Of a stretch of 55,751 bases of DNA, positions 48,207 through 55,751 are shown piece after piece; position 1 is the stretch's first letter; every line of letters begins with the position of its first letter. The DNA is taken from the NCBI GenBank assembly GCA_904420095.1, contig CAJFUB010000032.1:1-55751 (forward strand). The letters are read 5' to 3'. A model generated the notes under the pieces. It was not told where the DNA came from. It ran no database searches and saw only the letters and a program-made list of their open reading frames with translations. This DNA comes from an uncultured Clostridia bacterium (lineage in GTDB: Bacteria > Bacillota > Clostridia > UBA1212 > UBA1255). The position numbers and the translations under genes are program-made.

Positions 48207-48234
48207 ATTTTATATAAGATCAAAAAGTTGGCAA
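48207..48234 (-). promoter_or_regulatory. Promoter of the xis-int operon
   Basis: On the reverse strand TTGCCA (48234-48229), 16-nt spacer, TAAAAT (48212-48207). Predicted start near 48200 leaves about 14 nt of leader, almost entirely ribosome site. Confidence 0.55.
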
Positions 48235-48339
48235 ATTTCGTTTTTGCTTTTTTGACCTGCTTTGTTAAAAAATCACCTTATATCAGCAGATAAAATGCAG
48301 AAAAAATTTTTTCGTTTGCTTTGAATGGATTTTTTCGGT

Positions 48340-48668
48340 CCCATCCAAACAAGGGACATGCTGCGCCGGCTGACTACTCTGTAACTGAATGCACCGGGTG
48401 CATGAAGTTACAAAACCGCATTACAGAGGTACCCGCAAACAAGGTACCTGTAGCCGCTGCTTTAAAGCGGCGCCGCAAGCGTATCGGCAAGGCTCATTGT
48501 ACCGGGTCATGGCAGCCGTCTTGTGTCAAATGACGGATTATCGCATTCAAGCGCCGCTCGCCGGATCGTTGCGCAGCATATTACCATGATGCCGTAAGGC
48601 ATATTTGTCAAAGTGCAGTGAGATTGCTCTCAATAACAACAGCTCGGAACTGGCCGAACGGTTATTCT
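48340..48668 (+). other. Stem-loop-rich noncoding region (candidate structured RNA or transfer origin)
   Basis: About 480 nt between the xis promoter and the next gene hold no credible gene. Five hairpins occur in series: 48380-48412 (two 7-bp stems separated by tandem G-A pairs, apex ATGCACC-G-GGTGCAT), 48427-48449 (AGGTACC/GGTACCT), 48453-48471 (GCCGCT/AGCGGC), 48516-48536 (CCGTC/GACGG with inner TTG/CAA), and 48589-48602 (ATGCC, GTAA tetraloop, GGCAT). GNRA loop and G-A pairs favour an RNA fold. The class is not recognised. Confidence 0.5.
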
Positions 48669-48944
48669 TTAATCATTCGATGAAAACAGTTTCATCAGTT
48701 TTCGATGCAGAATCGGCAGGCTTTGAAAAAATTCAATGCGAATTTCTTGCATAAGGTCTTCATTGACAAAAAAACCTTTACGATCTCCGTCAGATGTATA
48801 TATCTGCTCAACTGCTGCTGAATGGATGTAATTTTCATAGTAGTTCAAAAGGTCCATTTTGCTCCGCGGTTCGTCATTAAGAAATCTAAGAATTATTTCT
48901 GCAGGCGGTATAGGCACTGAAATACGATAGTCAGAGTTCATCAT
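48669..48944 (-). CDS. HTH_16-like regulatory protein of conjugative elements
   Basis: The 91-residue protein resembles short helix-turn-helix proteins beside the sigma-like gene in Tn916-type and related elements: VPIPPAEIILRFLNDEP, then MDLLNYYENYIHSAA, GFFVNEDLMQEIRIEFF. Function is probably control of element transfer genes. ATG 48944 is preferred over the longer frame start (48974) since AAGGAGGA lies 9-10 nt before it. It overlaps the end of the upstream sigma-like gene by 14 nt, indicating coupling. Confidence 0.75.
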   Translation of the reverse strand: MMNSDYRISVPIPPAEIILRFLNDEPRSKMDLLNYYENYIHSAAVEQIYTSDGDRKGFFVNEDLMQEIRIEFFQSLPILHRKLMKLFSSND

Positions 48945-49368
48945 TGTTCTGCATCCTCCTTCGTATGATCTCAATGGCGTTACGCTTATGTTTTCTTACC
49001 ATACGCTCGCTAATTTTCAAATCTAATGAAATCTCTTTCAATTTGATATTCCAGCAAATATTTTCGATCAAAATCTGCCGTTGAATTTCAGATAATGACA
49101 GCAGCGCTTCTGCCAGCTCCGGATCGTACACAGGAACATGCTTTCCTTTGACTTCTATATATTGGCAGATATCGTAACTGTTTTCTTCATATCCCAGCTC
49201 TTCTTCAAAGGAATCCAAATCAACAAATATAACTCCGTATTTCTCTTTTTTGTTTTTATAGCGATAGTAACGGCGTTTTGCGTTGATAATAACCTTCTTG
49301 AGATATCTATCTATGTAATGGATAAGATCTTCGTTGATATCCGTTATGGTATATGTCCGTTTCTCCAT
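48931..49368 (-). CDS. Sigma-70-like regulator of the mobile element (Tn916 Orf7 type)
   Basis: A 145-residue protein resembling the small sigma-like factors of Tn916 family elements. It has an N-terminal basic helix (YLKKVIINAKRRYYRYKNKK, a region 2-like segment) and a C-terminal region 4-like helix-turn-helix (LSEIQRQILIENICWNIKLK, then EISLDLKISERMVRKHKR). Related proteins act in transcription or transfer control of conjugative elements. ATG 49368 follows AAAGGACTG. Together with the next gene and xis-int it makes the conserved regulatory left end of the element. Confidence 0.82.
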   Translation of the reverse strand: MEKRTYTITDINEDLIHYIDRYLKKVIINAKRRYYRYKNKKEKYGVIFVDLDSFEEELGYEENSYDICQYIEVKGKHVPVYDPELAEALLSLSEIQRQILIENICWNIKLKEISLDLKISERMVRKHKRNAIEIIRRRMQNNDEL

Positions 49369-49665
49369 CGCTTTTCAGTCCTTTCATTAAAGAAACCATA
49401 ACAAACATGACCAAAACAGGAACCTTTATGGAAAAATCTTTATACGAACATAGGTTGATCTTTATGTTATTGTGCATTTTGACGTATCTAAACTCTCTTG
49501 CCCTGCAAGAAATTCACTCTGTCATATGGGCTGAAAACTAAATATTTTCGTTAAAAATGACGAATTTTAAGATTTGATATAAAAATCAGCCGGATATGAT
49601 TGACAAATTCCGGCTTCTTTCAGTATTATATAAACAGATAATATTTGTTTGTATTTTTGAAATTA

Positions 49666-50334
49666 CTACTTTTTCTTTTTCACCAGATAACAAATTACCG
49701 AAAATTCTGCGCAGATGATTACGCCTAAGATAACATAAGCAACGATATGGATCGTTCCAATGCCCGAAGAAGCTTTCGGCGCAGGCGAAGCGGTGCGAAT
49801 CGGTGTTGCGGTCTTTTTTGGGGTAGGCTTGGCCGTTGCATCCGGCGTAGGTTCTTCGGTCGGCGTAGGTGACGGGGCTTGCGTCGGCTGCGGCGTCCAC
49901 CACTGTTCTATGGCTGGAATCGTAAAGTAAGCGCGATCCGATAAAATATATCCCCATTCGTCCTGAACAACTGCAAAATATCTGCCGGGCTTCAGCATTC
50001 CGTTTTCGTCGGTATATTCATAAAACCTTTCGTTCGGCCATGGAGCTTCACCACCAGCCCAGCTGATATGCGATGTTTGTCTTGCTTGTGCTAAAGTGTT
50101 CAAAAAAAGAATGGCGTGCGTAGTTTGTTCCGGAATATCATTTTCTGCATAAACGCAAAAATATCGATTTGGCCCTAAAGTCATGTCTGTTGTAGATGCA
50201 ATAAGTTCAATGGAATTATCATTGTTTACAACTACACTAATATTTATGATTTCATTTTCCTTTAATCCTTCGGCAGACGCCGGCAACTGAAAAGCGCACA
50301 GCAAAAGCACAATGCAAAGCAATCTTTTTTTCAT
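49666..50334 (-). CDS. Secreted membrane-anchored protein with Pro/Thr stalk
   Basis: A 222-residue protein: Sec signal peptide (about 1-21, cleavage after PASA), a beta-rich exported domain of about 120 residues (FCVYAENDIPEQ, ERFYEYTDENGMLKPGRYF, VVQDEWGYILSD), a Pro/Thr/Ala-rich stalk (about 148-190), one C-terminal transmembrane helix (about 197-217) and a KKKK end. No family is recognised. The layout is that of a surface receptor or adhesin held at the membrane. It diverges from the NlpC/P60-type gene at 50508; an AT-rich stretch with several TATAAT-like boxes lies between. Confidence 0.65.
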   Translation of the reverse strand: MKKRLLCIVLLLCAFQLPASAEGLKENEIINISVVVNNDNSIELIASTTDMTLGPNRYFCVYAENDIPEQTTHAILFLNTLAQARQTSHISWAGGEAPWPNERFYEYTDENGMLKPGRYFAVVQDEWGYILSDRAYFTIPAIEQWWTPQPTQAPSPTPTEEPTPDATAKPTPKKTATPIRTASPAPKASSGIGTIHIVAYVILGVIICAEFSVICYLVKKKK

Positions 50335-50507
50335 ATTTTATTTCCTTTCTTGCGCTGCTTAATTATATATTATTATATAATATTTGCAGACTAAAGGCAA
50401 ACAAAAAATAAAAACGCGAAGAATTTGAAAGAAGGCGATTCCAATGCAGCAGAGGGGCGATGCCGCTAAGCAAAATGAATCCAAACATATGAAAAGGAGT
50501 TTGAACT

Positions 50508-52256
50508 ATGAACTTGAGAAAAATTTGCATTTTCGCTGTGATTTTCGTTTTGCTGTGCCGTTCGTTCCCCCTTGTTTTGATGGCAGAAGATGCCGAAAAC
50601 CGGCCGCCTGATTTTACGACACCGCGCATGAACAACGCGGAAGCGGTGGAAAAGCTGGTCGAACTTGCCACGAAATACAATACAGTATATGTCAATGGGA
50701 CAGTCGGACAGCCGCTTTCGTGCGATTTAATCGAAAGCACAATAAACATCACGTCCGGTAATGAAAAAAGAGCGGAAAGAAATAAAAAACGCGTTCCATA
50801 TAACTACTACGCCTTCGACTGCTCCGGAATGGTCAAAGCGTTGTTTTTATGGAACTGGAACAACGGCGAATATGACTATAATGAAAATGAAGAGGTGAAT
50901 GAATCGGGATTATGGCAGCTTTGTCCGGAGGCTTCACGCAGTAATACATTCGCTTCCTATGATAGTATCAAGCCTGGGGAATTCCTGTACAAAAGCGGCC
51001 ATTGCGGAATGTATATCGGCGGCGGCTATGCTGTTGAGTGTACGTCAGATTGGAACAGCGGCGTACAGATTACCAGAGTGGTATTAACGAACGAACCAGA
51101 AGCGGATTTATCCGAACCGGCCACCAGATGGGAAGGACATGGACAACTTCCCTTTATTTCCTATACATGTGATAATTTATATCAAACATCTACCAGCGGC
51201 CGACTGCAATTGAACAAAAGTGTGTATCATCCTGGAGAGCCGATTCGCATCACCGTGAAAGGGCTGAGCGGCGATAATTATCTGGACGCCCATGTCGCCG
51301 TTTATTCCACAGCATTTCCTACTTCTTCCGATAACAGCTTAAACAATTGGTGTTATGTCGGAAGCAGCACGCATGACCGTGAAGATCCCCCGGGTGCAAT
51401 CGCAACGGTATACCTAGACGCCAAATCATATCTCTTGGATCATCCGCAAATCTTATCGCCAGGTACATATCAGGTAAAGCTGTTTGCAGATGACGGGAAC
51501 ACGCAAGCAATCGATACATTGACCTTTCAGGTTGTTTATCCACAGATCAGCAAGGCATTGTATGCAGATGGCTTGATTGACGTAACCATCGACGGTTACA
51601 TAGAAGAAGACGCGTGGATCGGCCTGTATCAAAACGGGACTACAGGTTCGGATTCAAGCCCGTCAATCCTGTGGCATTATGCTACAAAAGAGGTTACTTC
51701 CCGGCGGAATTACGGCGATCTGCATTACGTCACGCATCTTCGGTTTGATGCGTCAGATGCAAAAATCTCCATTCCGTCTGCCTATCAGGTCGTTCTATAT
51801 CTTGATGAGGGATACAATTCGGCAGCTACTAAGCAGCTCGCAGCGACCTATCAGCATACTGACATTCTGACACAGTACACAGCTGCCTCAGCTTCCGGCA
51901 GCGGAATCAATATCGGCCCGACCGTATATGAAATGGAAGACGAAATCAAAATTGATTTTTACGGTGTAACAAACAAGGACGCGTGGATCGGTCTGTATCC
52001 TGCAGGCACGACAAACTATAATCCCTGCTCTACGGGTATGTGGGTATATACGTCAACCGGTACGCAGTGGTCTATGTACGCAGAATTTTCAAGTGCATTT
52101 CCGGCCAATGGCACGGTGTATCTGCACGCCAATGTCGTAGACGTGGATACGGGTTCGCTTCGTAATACGCCGTTGGGAAATTACAAGCTTGTCTTGTTCG
52201 GAGACAGCGGCTATACCAATGTATTGAAGGAGGTTGTGATTCGCATTACATATTAA
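50508..52256 (+). CDS. Secreted NlpC/P60-type hydrolase with repeated C-terminal domains
   Basis: A 582-residue exported protein. After a signal peptide (about 1-26) comes a cysteine-peptidase-like domain, with Cys in YYAFDCSGMVKALFLW, followed by KPGEFLYKSGHCGMYIGG with the His and the GYAVECTSD strand, matching NlpC/P60 layout. After residue 230 three similar Ig-like domains follow, recognised by their paired features: DAWIGLYQNGT and DAWIGLYPAGT blocks and the ending strands GTYQVKLFADDG, AYQVVLYLDEG and GNYKLVLFGDSG. Likely role is cutting or binding peptidoglycan. RBS AAAAGGAG precedes ATG 50508. Possibly used during element transfer; that is inference. Confidence 0.82.
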   Translation: MNLRKICIFAVIFVLLCRSFPLVLMAEDAENRPPDFTTPRMNNAEAVEKLVELATKYNTVYVNGTVGQPLSCDLIESTINITSGNEKRAERNKKRVPYNYYAFDCSGMVKALFLWNWNNGEYDYNENEEVNESGLWQLCPEASRSNTFASYDSIKPGEFLYKSGHCGMYIGGGYAVECTSDWNSGVQITRVVLTNEPEADLSEPATRWEGHGQLPFISYTCDNLYQTSTSGRLQLNKSVYHPGEPIRITVKGLSGDNYLDAHVAVYSTAFPTSSDNSLNNWCYVGSSTHDREDPPGAIATVYLDAKSYLLDHPQILSPGTYQVKLFADDGNTQAIDTLTFQVVYPQISKALYADGLIDVTIDGYIEEDAWIGLYQNGTTGSDSSPSILWHYATKEVTSRRNYGDLHYVTHLRFDASDAKISIPSAYQVVLYLDEGYNSAATKQLAATYQHTDILTQYTAASASGSGINIGPTVYEMEDEIKIDFYGVTNKDAWIGLYPAGTTNYNPCSTGMWVYTSTGTQWSMYAEFSSAFPANGTVYLHANVVDVDTGSLRNTPLGNYKLVLFGDSGYTNVLKEVVIRITY

Positions 52257-52292
52257 AACGAAAATCGCCGAAATCATCACCGACAGTGAAGC

Positions 52293-52329
52293 TAAAATCC
52301 CACAAGGCCAAAAGCTTTGTGGGATTTTA
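52293..52329 (+). terminator. Intrinsic terminator after the NlpC/P60-type gene
   Basis: A perfect 13-bp stem (52293-52305 with 52317-52329, arm TAAAATCCCACAA), 11-nt loop, T-rich right arm. Confidence 0.85.
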
Positions 52330-52381
52330 ATTGTCAAAAGCGTAAAAATCGGTAGCCTGTTTACTATTTTTCTGAAACATA

Positions 52382-52410
52382 TTGACAAACCTCATAACAT
52401 TTGATATTAT
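52382..52410 (+). promoter_or_regulatory. Sigma-A promoter of the large lectin-like gene
   Basis: TTGACA (52382-52387), 17-nt spacer, TATTAT (52405-52410) with an upstream TG. Predicted start near 52417, leader about 115 nt, then AAAGGAGAG before ATG 52532. Confidence 0.82.
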
Positions 52411-52531
52411 GAATATAGCAACAATAAATAGAATAATATATGACAAAAATCGTTCGGATTGCCTATATTTACTCTGAAACAAAACCGAGAGGATGAATAT
52501 ATAGAATAAACAAAAAAGGAGAGAAACAAAC

Positions 52532-55500
52532 ATGAATGCAGGAAGTTGTAAAAAACGATGGTTATCCCTTTTGCTGTGTTTGACATTGCTGGCTACCTGC
52601 CTACCGGTATCAGGCTGGGCGGCAGCGGTGTCCTTACCCGCCGAATCTTCTCAAGTGACGGCTGAAGATGCGTTGACTAATGACGCGTTATCGGCAGAAC
52701 CCATTGAAAGCATATCTGATGCCATACCAGAATTTCATTCCATTATCACCCAAGCGGAGGCACTCGACAACGGTTATGTCGCACGCTTGAACAATGAAGA
52801 ACCCAACCTGAATACGTTGATATTTGCCCGTTCAGACGGTTCCAAAGTTATGCGCGTATTCGAGTATCCCGTCAAGTATGTGGACAGCAGCGGCGTTGTT
52901 CGTGACAAATCTTTGGCGCTTTCTCATAAAGCGGAAATCGGCTACTTCACGGCAGATACAGACGTCGTTTCTCTTTTCCCCAAAAATCTGTCGGATGGCA
53001 TTCGGCTTACATATGAGAATAGCGAGATCGAGCTGCGGCTTGTGCCCGAATTTTCCGAAACTGTGCTTTCCGCTCAGCCAACCGTTCCGCAACAGGCAGT
53101 GAATGCCTTGACGGATACGGAGCTTGCACAGATTTCCGCGACGGCTTCAACCACAAACGAGGGGAAGTCGGTCGCGTATGTGTATGATGCATCCACCATC
53201 TTAGAATACACACCGACCTACAACGGTTTTAAGGAAGATATTGTCGTCAGCGAATACACCGGACAGACGGAATACACGTTCCGTCTCTATACGGGTGGCC
53301 TGAAGCTGGTCGGGCAGGGTGAAGGATTCCGCCTTGTCGGTGCGGATGGTGAAACCAGAGCCTATTTGGGCGACATCATCATTTTCACTGCAGACGAGCG
53401 AAACAATACCTTTGGCAGCATGACTGCTGAAACCATCCGGGAAAACGAGGAATACAAGCTCACGATCCACGTGGATGCGGATTATTTGAGGGATGAGCGC
53501 ACGGTATATCCGATTCGCATCGATCCCACGATCAGCGTGAACTACGATGCGAACGGTGCAGGTGCTATCGAGGACGTTACACTGAACAGCTTGTCGGGTT
53601 CGGACGGCGATTCATGGTCATTGACGGTTGGCAAACGCGCGACATACGGCATTTCACGTATTTTGATGCGGTTTCCGGCTCTAAGTCTGTCTGCCATCGA
53701 CAATGCATCGCAAATCACGAGTGCAACAGTCGAACTGCGCGATCTGATGTGTGAGGATGATGCGCTGACAGTGTACGCGCATACCTATACCGGGAATGTG
53801 TGGAGCGAATCTACGGCCAACTGGTCGAACACCGGTTCGACCAATTATGCATCTGCATCACTCTCATCACGGACGATTTCGTACGCCAATGGCACCAGTG
53901 CGTCTGCTCGTGGGACATCGCAGCCGCATCGCTATGCATTTGACATCACGTCTGCGGTAAAGGGCTGGAAAAACGGAACCTATTCAGCAACCCGAGGAAT
54001 TGTGTTCAAAGCATCCAGTTCGATTGAAAACGGTTCAACCAATATTTCTAAGACGATCTGCTCGTATAACCGTTCGAGTGAATATCGTCCGAGTTTGACT
54101 GTGACGTATAATAATCCTACTCCAATGCCGGATATTCAATTACAGCAGGAAACGGTCGCATTATCCGTTGGCAGTACAACGCAGCTTACGTCCAATATGT
54201 CTACAACTGGGTATACAGTGACTTGGAGCAGCAATAATACATATATCGCAACGGTAAGCGGTGGAAAAGTTACCGGTGTCAATCCGGGCACTGCAATCAT
54301 AACTGTTACCTATAAAAACAGCTCAGGCGTTACCAAAACGGATACCTGTACGGTTTATGTTAAATTGGCGGATGGCGTTTATTATATAAAAAATAGCTAC
54401 AGTAATAAGTATGTAAATGTGGAAAATGGAAATATCAAGAGCCAGACAAATGTGTATCAATACACAAAATACACAAGCGATCCATCTCGTTTACGCCAAT
54501 TATGGAAAATAAAATATCTTGGAAATGGCTATTACAGCATTCGCCCAATGCATAAACTGAATATGGGACTGGATGTCACAGGCAGCAATGTGGATATTTA
54601 TTCCATTGGAACAACAGATACAACGAGCGGGGTAGCTTCCTATGCCAAGTGGACGATAAATGGCGTATCTGGCGGCAGGTTTGCACTATATAACAATGGC
54701 AGTGCCTCCAAAGCATTGGCTCTGGCGTCACAGTCAACATCAAACTCCACAAACATTTGTGTGCAGAGCTTCAGCTCCGCACTGACGCAGCTATGGACAT
54801 TTGAAAAAATCTCCAATCCACCCAGCGGTATTCTGCTGTATGATTCCTCAACGGGGAGCAGAATCAGCAGTGTATCTCAATGGATAGCGCCTGAGCAGAG
54901 GATGGGTCTAACTATGATGGGTATTATCCCGGCTTATTATTCCGGAAGCAGCATCAAACAAAATTACAGCTTGGCACTTGGAAGCGCTTCCGAAAAAAGC
55001 GTTACGATTGACGGTGGAAATACGGTTGTCGGTGTCTCGGCCAATGAAAATGGTGCGACAGTCAATATTGTAATGCAGAATCAAACGTATTCGATGATAT
55101 TCAAAGTTACAGCTATTCCGGAAGGTACCTATTTTCTAAAAAACAAGGAAACAGAGGCTTATGTCGATATAGAAAATCAAACGATGGCGAATGGGACCAA
55201 AATACACCAGTGGGAATTTCACAGTGGACACACACAGCGATGGATATTTACGCATCTCGGAGATGGGAAGTATTCAATCAAGTCGGCCAATTCCAGTACA
55301 CCATACTATCTCGGCGTAATCAACGATTCTTCTGGACTTGACGTTGACATCGTGCTGCGGAGCGGTTCGGTAACGAACGGAATGAAGTGGAAAGTCGAGA
55401 CAACGCCGAGCGGCGCATACAAGCTGACGTCCCAAACGGGCAGCGGTTATGTACTTGCTACAGATTCGTCGAGTTCCTCCAATGGTGTTAAGCTCGTCCA

Positions 55501-55751
55501 AGGTGATTATATTCAGAATAACAGTTACCGGGATGAGTGGTATATATTAATAACAACCGAAAAATTTACTCAAATTACACTAGATAATAATAGCGATATT
55601 AGCACTTCAACATTACATAAAAATATTGTTGAATATTATCAAAGTAACGCGCATATACAGGGAAACGCTTTGAGCGAAGTTTCAAAAGCCACTTTTATAG
55701 ATCAATTAACCAATTCAAACTATTTTTGTATCATAGCACACGGAGGTGAAC
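52532..55751 (+). CDS. Very large secreted protein: DNRLRE-type, Big_2 and ricin-lectin-like domains (partial)
   Basis: The frame is open from ATG 52532 to the edge, 1073 codons. A signal peptide (about 1-31) is followed by a long beta-rich N-terminal region and a DNRLRE-type domain (SRILMRFPAL, near 375-540). A bacterial Ig-like Big_2 domain follows (VALSVGSTTQLTSN, VTGVNPGTAIITVTY, about 545-610). Two ricin-B-lectin-like domains come next (GVYYIKNSYSNKYVNVENG at about 615, GTYFLKNKETEAYVDIENQ at about 865), with QLWKI and QRWIF repeats. The last residues in view read FCIIAHGGE, a hydrophobic strand ending in His-Gly as in caspase-like clan CD peptidases; that is tentative. It resembles wall-associated or RHS-adjacent surface proteins. 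RBS AAAGGAG. Confidence 0.82.
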   Translation, partial: MNAGSCKKRWLSLLLCLTLLATCLPVSGWAAAVSLPAESSQVTAEDALTNDALSAEPIESISDAIPEFHSIITQAEALDNGYVARLNNEEPNLNTLIFARSDGSKVMRVFEYPVKYVDSSGVVRDKSLALSHKAEIGYFTADTDVVSLFPKNLSDGIRLTYENSEIELRLVPEFSETVLSAQPTVPQQAVNALTDTELAQISATASTTNEGKSVAYVYDASTILEYTPTYNGFKEDIVVSEYTGQTEYTFRLYTGGLKLVGQGEGFRLVGADGETRAYLGDIIIFTADERNNTFGSMTAETIRENEEYKLTIHVDADYLRDERTVYPIRIDPTISVNYDANGAGAIEDVTLNSLSGSDGDSWSLTVGKRATYGISRILMRFPALSLSAIDNASQITSATVELRDLMCEDDALTVYAHTYTGNVWSESTANWSNTGSTNYASASLSSRTISYANGTSASARGTSQPHRYAFDITSAVKGWKNGTYSATRGIVFKASSSIENGSTNISKTICSYNRSSEYRPSLTVTYNNPTPMPDIQLQQETVALSVGSTTQLTSNMSTTGYTVTWSSNNTYIATVSGGKVTGVNPGTAIITVTYKNSSGVTKTDTCTVYVKLADGVYYIKNSYSNKYVNVENGNIKSQTNVYQYTKYTSDPSRLRQLWKIKYLGNGYYSIRPMHKLNMGLDVTGSNVDIYSIGTTDTTSGVASYAKWTINGVSGGRFALYNNGSASKALALASQSTSNSTNICVQSFSSALTQLWTFEKISNPPSGILLYDSSTGSRISSVSQWIAPEQRMGLTMMGIIPAYYSGSSIKQNYSLALGSASEKSVTIDGGNTVVGVSANENGATVNIVMQNQTYSMIFKVTAIPEGTYFLKNKETEAYVDIENQTMANGTKIHQWEFHSGHTQRWIFTHLGDGKYSIKSANSSTPYYLGVINDSSGLDVDIVLRSGSVTNGMKWKVETTPSGAYKLTSQTGSGYVLATDSSSSSNGVKLVQGDYIQNNSYRDEWYILITTEKFTQITLDNNSDISTSTLHKNIVEYYQSNAHIQGNALSEVSKATFIDQLTNSNYFCIIAHGGE

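Larger units (their letters stand above)
46470..55751. mobile_element. Integrated conjugative-type element (left part; right end outside window)
   Basis: From the integrase at 46512 rightward the gene set changes to Tn916-style functions on the reverse strand: integrase, excisionase-like protein, HTH_16-like protein and sigma-like regulator. Secreted proteins with their own promoters follow. Genes here are more AT-rich and differ in codon use from the upstream chromosome. The integrase 3' end abuts the GGGtGRT terminator, which fixes the left junction to about 46465-46512. No attachment-site repeat could be identified because the right end is off the window. Whether the last three genes belong to the element is inference. 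Confidence 0.65.

Noticed and set aside
49353-49541. 62-codon forward frame after the sigma-like gene
   Set aside because: Overlaps the sigma gene start, lacks a ribosome site and resembles nothing.

Overview
The window looks like chromosomal DNA from an obligately anaerobic, Gram-positive member of the Clostridia, probably gut-associated. Supporting signs are strong AGGAGG-type ribosome sites, sigma-A promoters, a glycyl-radical enzyme with its activase, ferredoxin-containing aldo/keto reductases, a Crp/Fnr and ferredoxin divergon, a SipW/TasA-type surface fibre locus, many lipoproteins and glycoside hydrolases, and a GGGtGRT protein. Genus cannot be assigned from the sequence alone. No rRNA genes or CRISPR arrays were seen.

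Layout. 1-242: 5' part of a tyrosine integrase whose element lies off the left edge. 0.6-4.2 kb: DUF6125-type protein, then a glycyl-radical enzyme and its activating enzyme, translationally coupled behind a clear promoter. 4.2-12.4 kb: lipoproteins, namely a tandem-duplicated pair with a CBM-like domain and two CotH-kinase lipoproteins (one fused to RCC1 repeats), with a DJ-1/PfpI protein and a 70-residue protein between them. The larger CotH gene is coupled to a LacZ-type beta-galactosidase (12.4-15.6 kb). 15.7-15.9 kb: tRNA-Thr and tRNA-Tyr from a consensus promoter. 16-19 kb: an AT-rich three-gene MacB-like ABC system that looks acquired. 19.5-23.8 kb: a heterodimeric ABC multidrug-type exporter with its MarR regulator. 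24-25.5 kb: Crp/Fnr regulator divergent from a ferredoxin-type protein. 26.1-29.3 kb: SipW signal peptidase and its likely substrates.

29.5-32.4 kb: two ferredoxin-type aldo/keto reductases and a MerR regulator, with a MerR-type 19-bp-spacer promoter. 32.5-34.5 kb: NAD salvage (nicotinamidase-like hydrolase, nicotinate phosphoribosyltransferase). Then a YcxB-like membrane protein, an SGNH hydrolase, a PfkB sugar kinase coupled to FtsH, a GH78 alpha-L-rhamnosidase, two membrane-anchored proteins of unknown function, and an Fe-S-scaffold-like protein with GGGtGRT.

46.5 kb to the right edge: an integrated mobile element carrying integrase, excisionase-like protein, HTH_16-like and sigma-like regulators of Tn916 type, then secreted cargo: a stalked membrane protein, an NlpC/P60-type hydrolase and a very large lectin-like surface protein cut by the window edge. 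The least explained structures are inverted repeats inside the integrase 3' end, a run of stem-loops at 48.38-48.60 kb, and the large lectin protein that seems to lead into a caspase-like domain.
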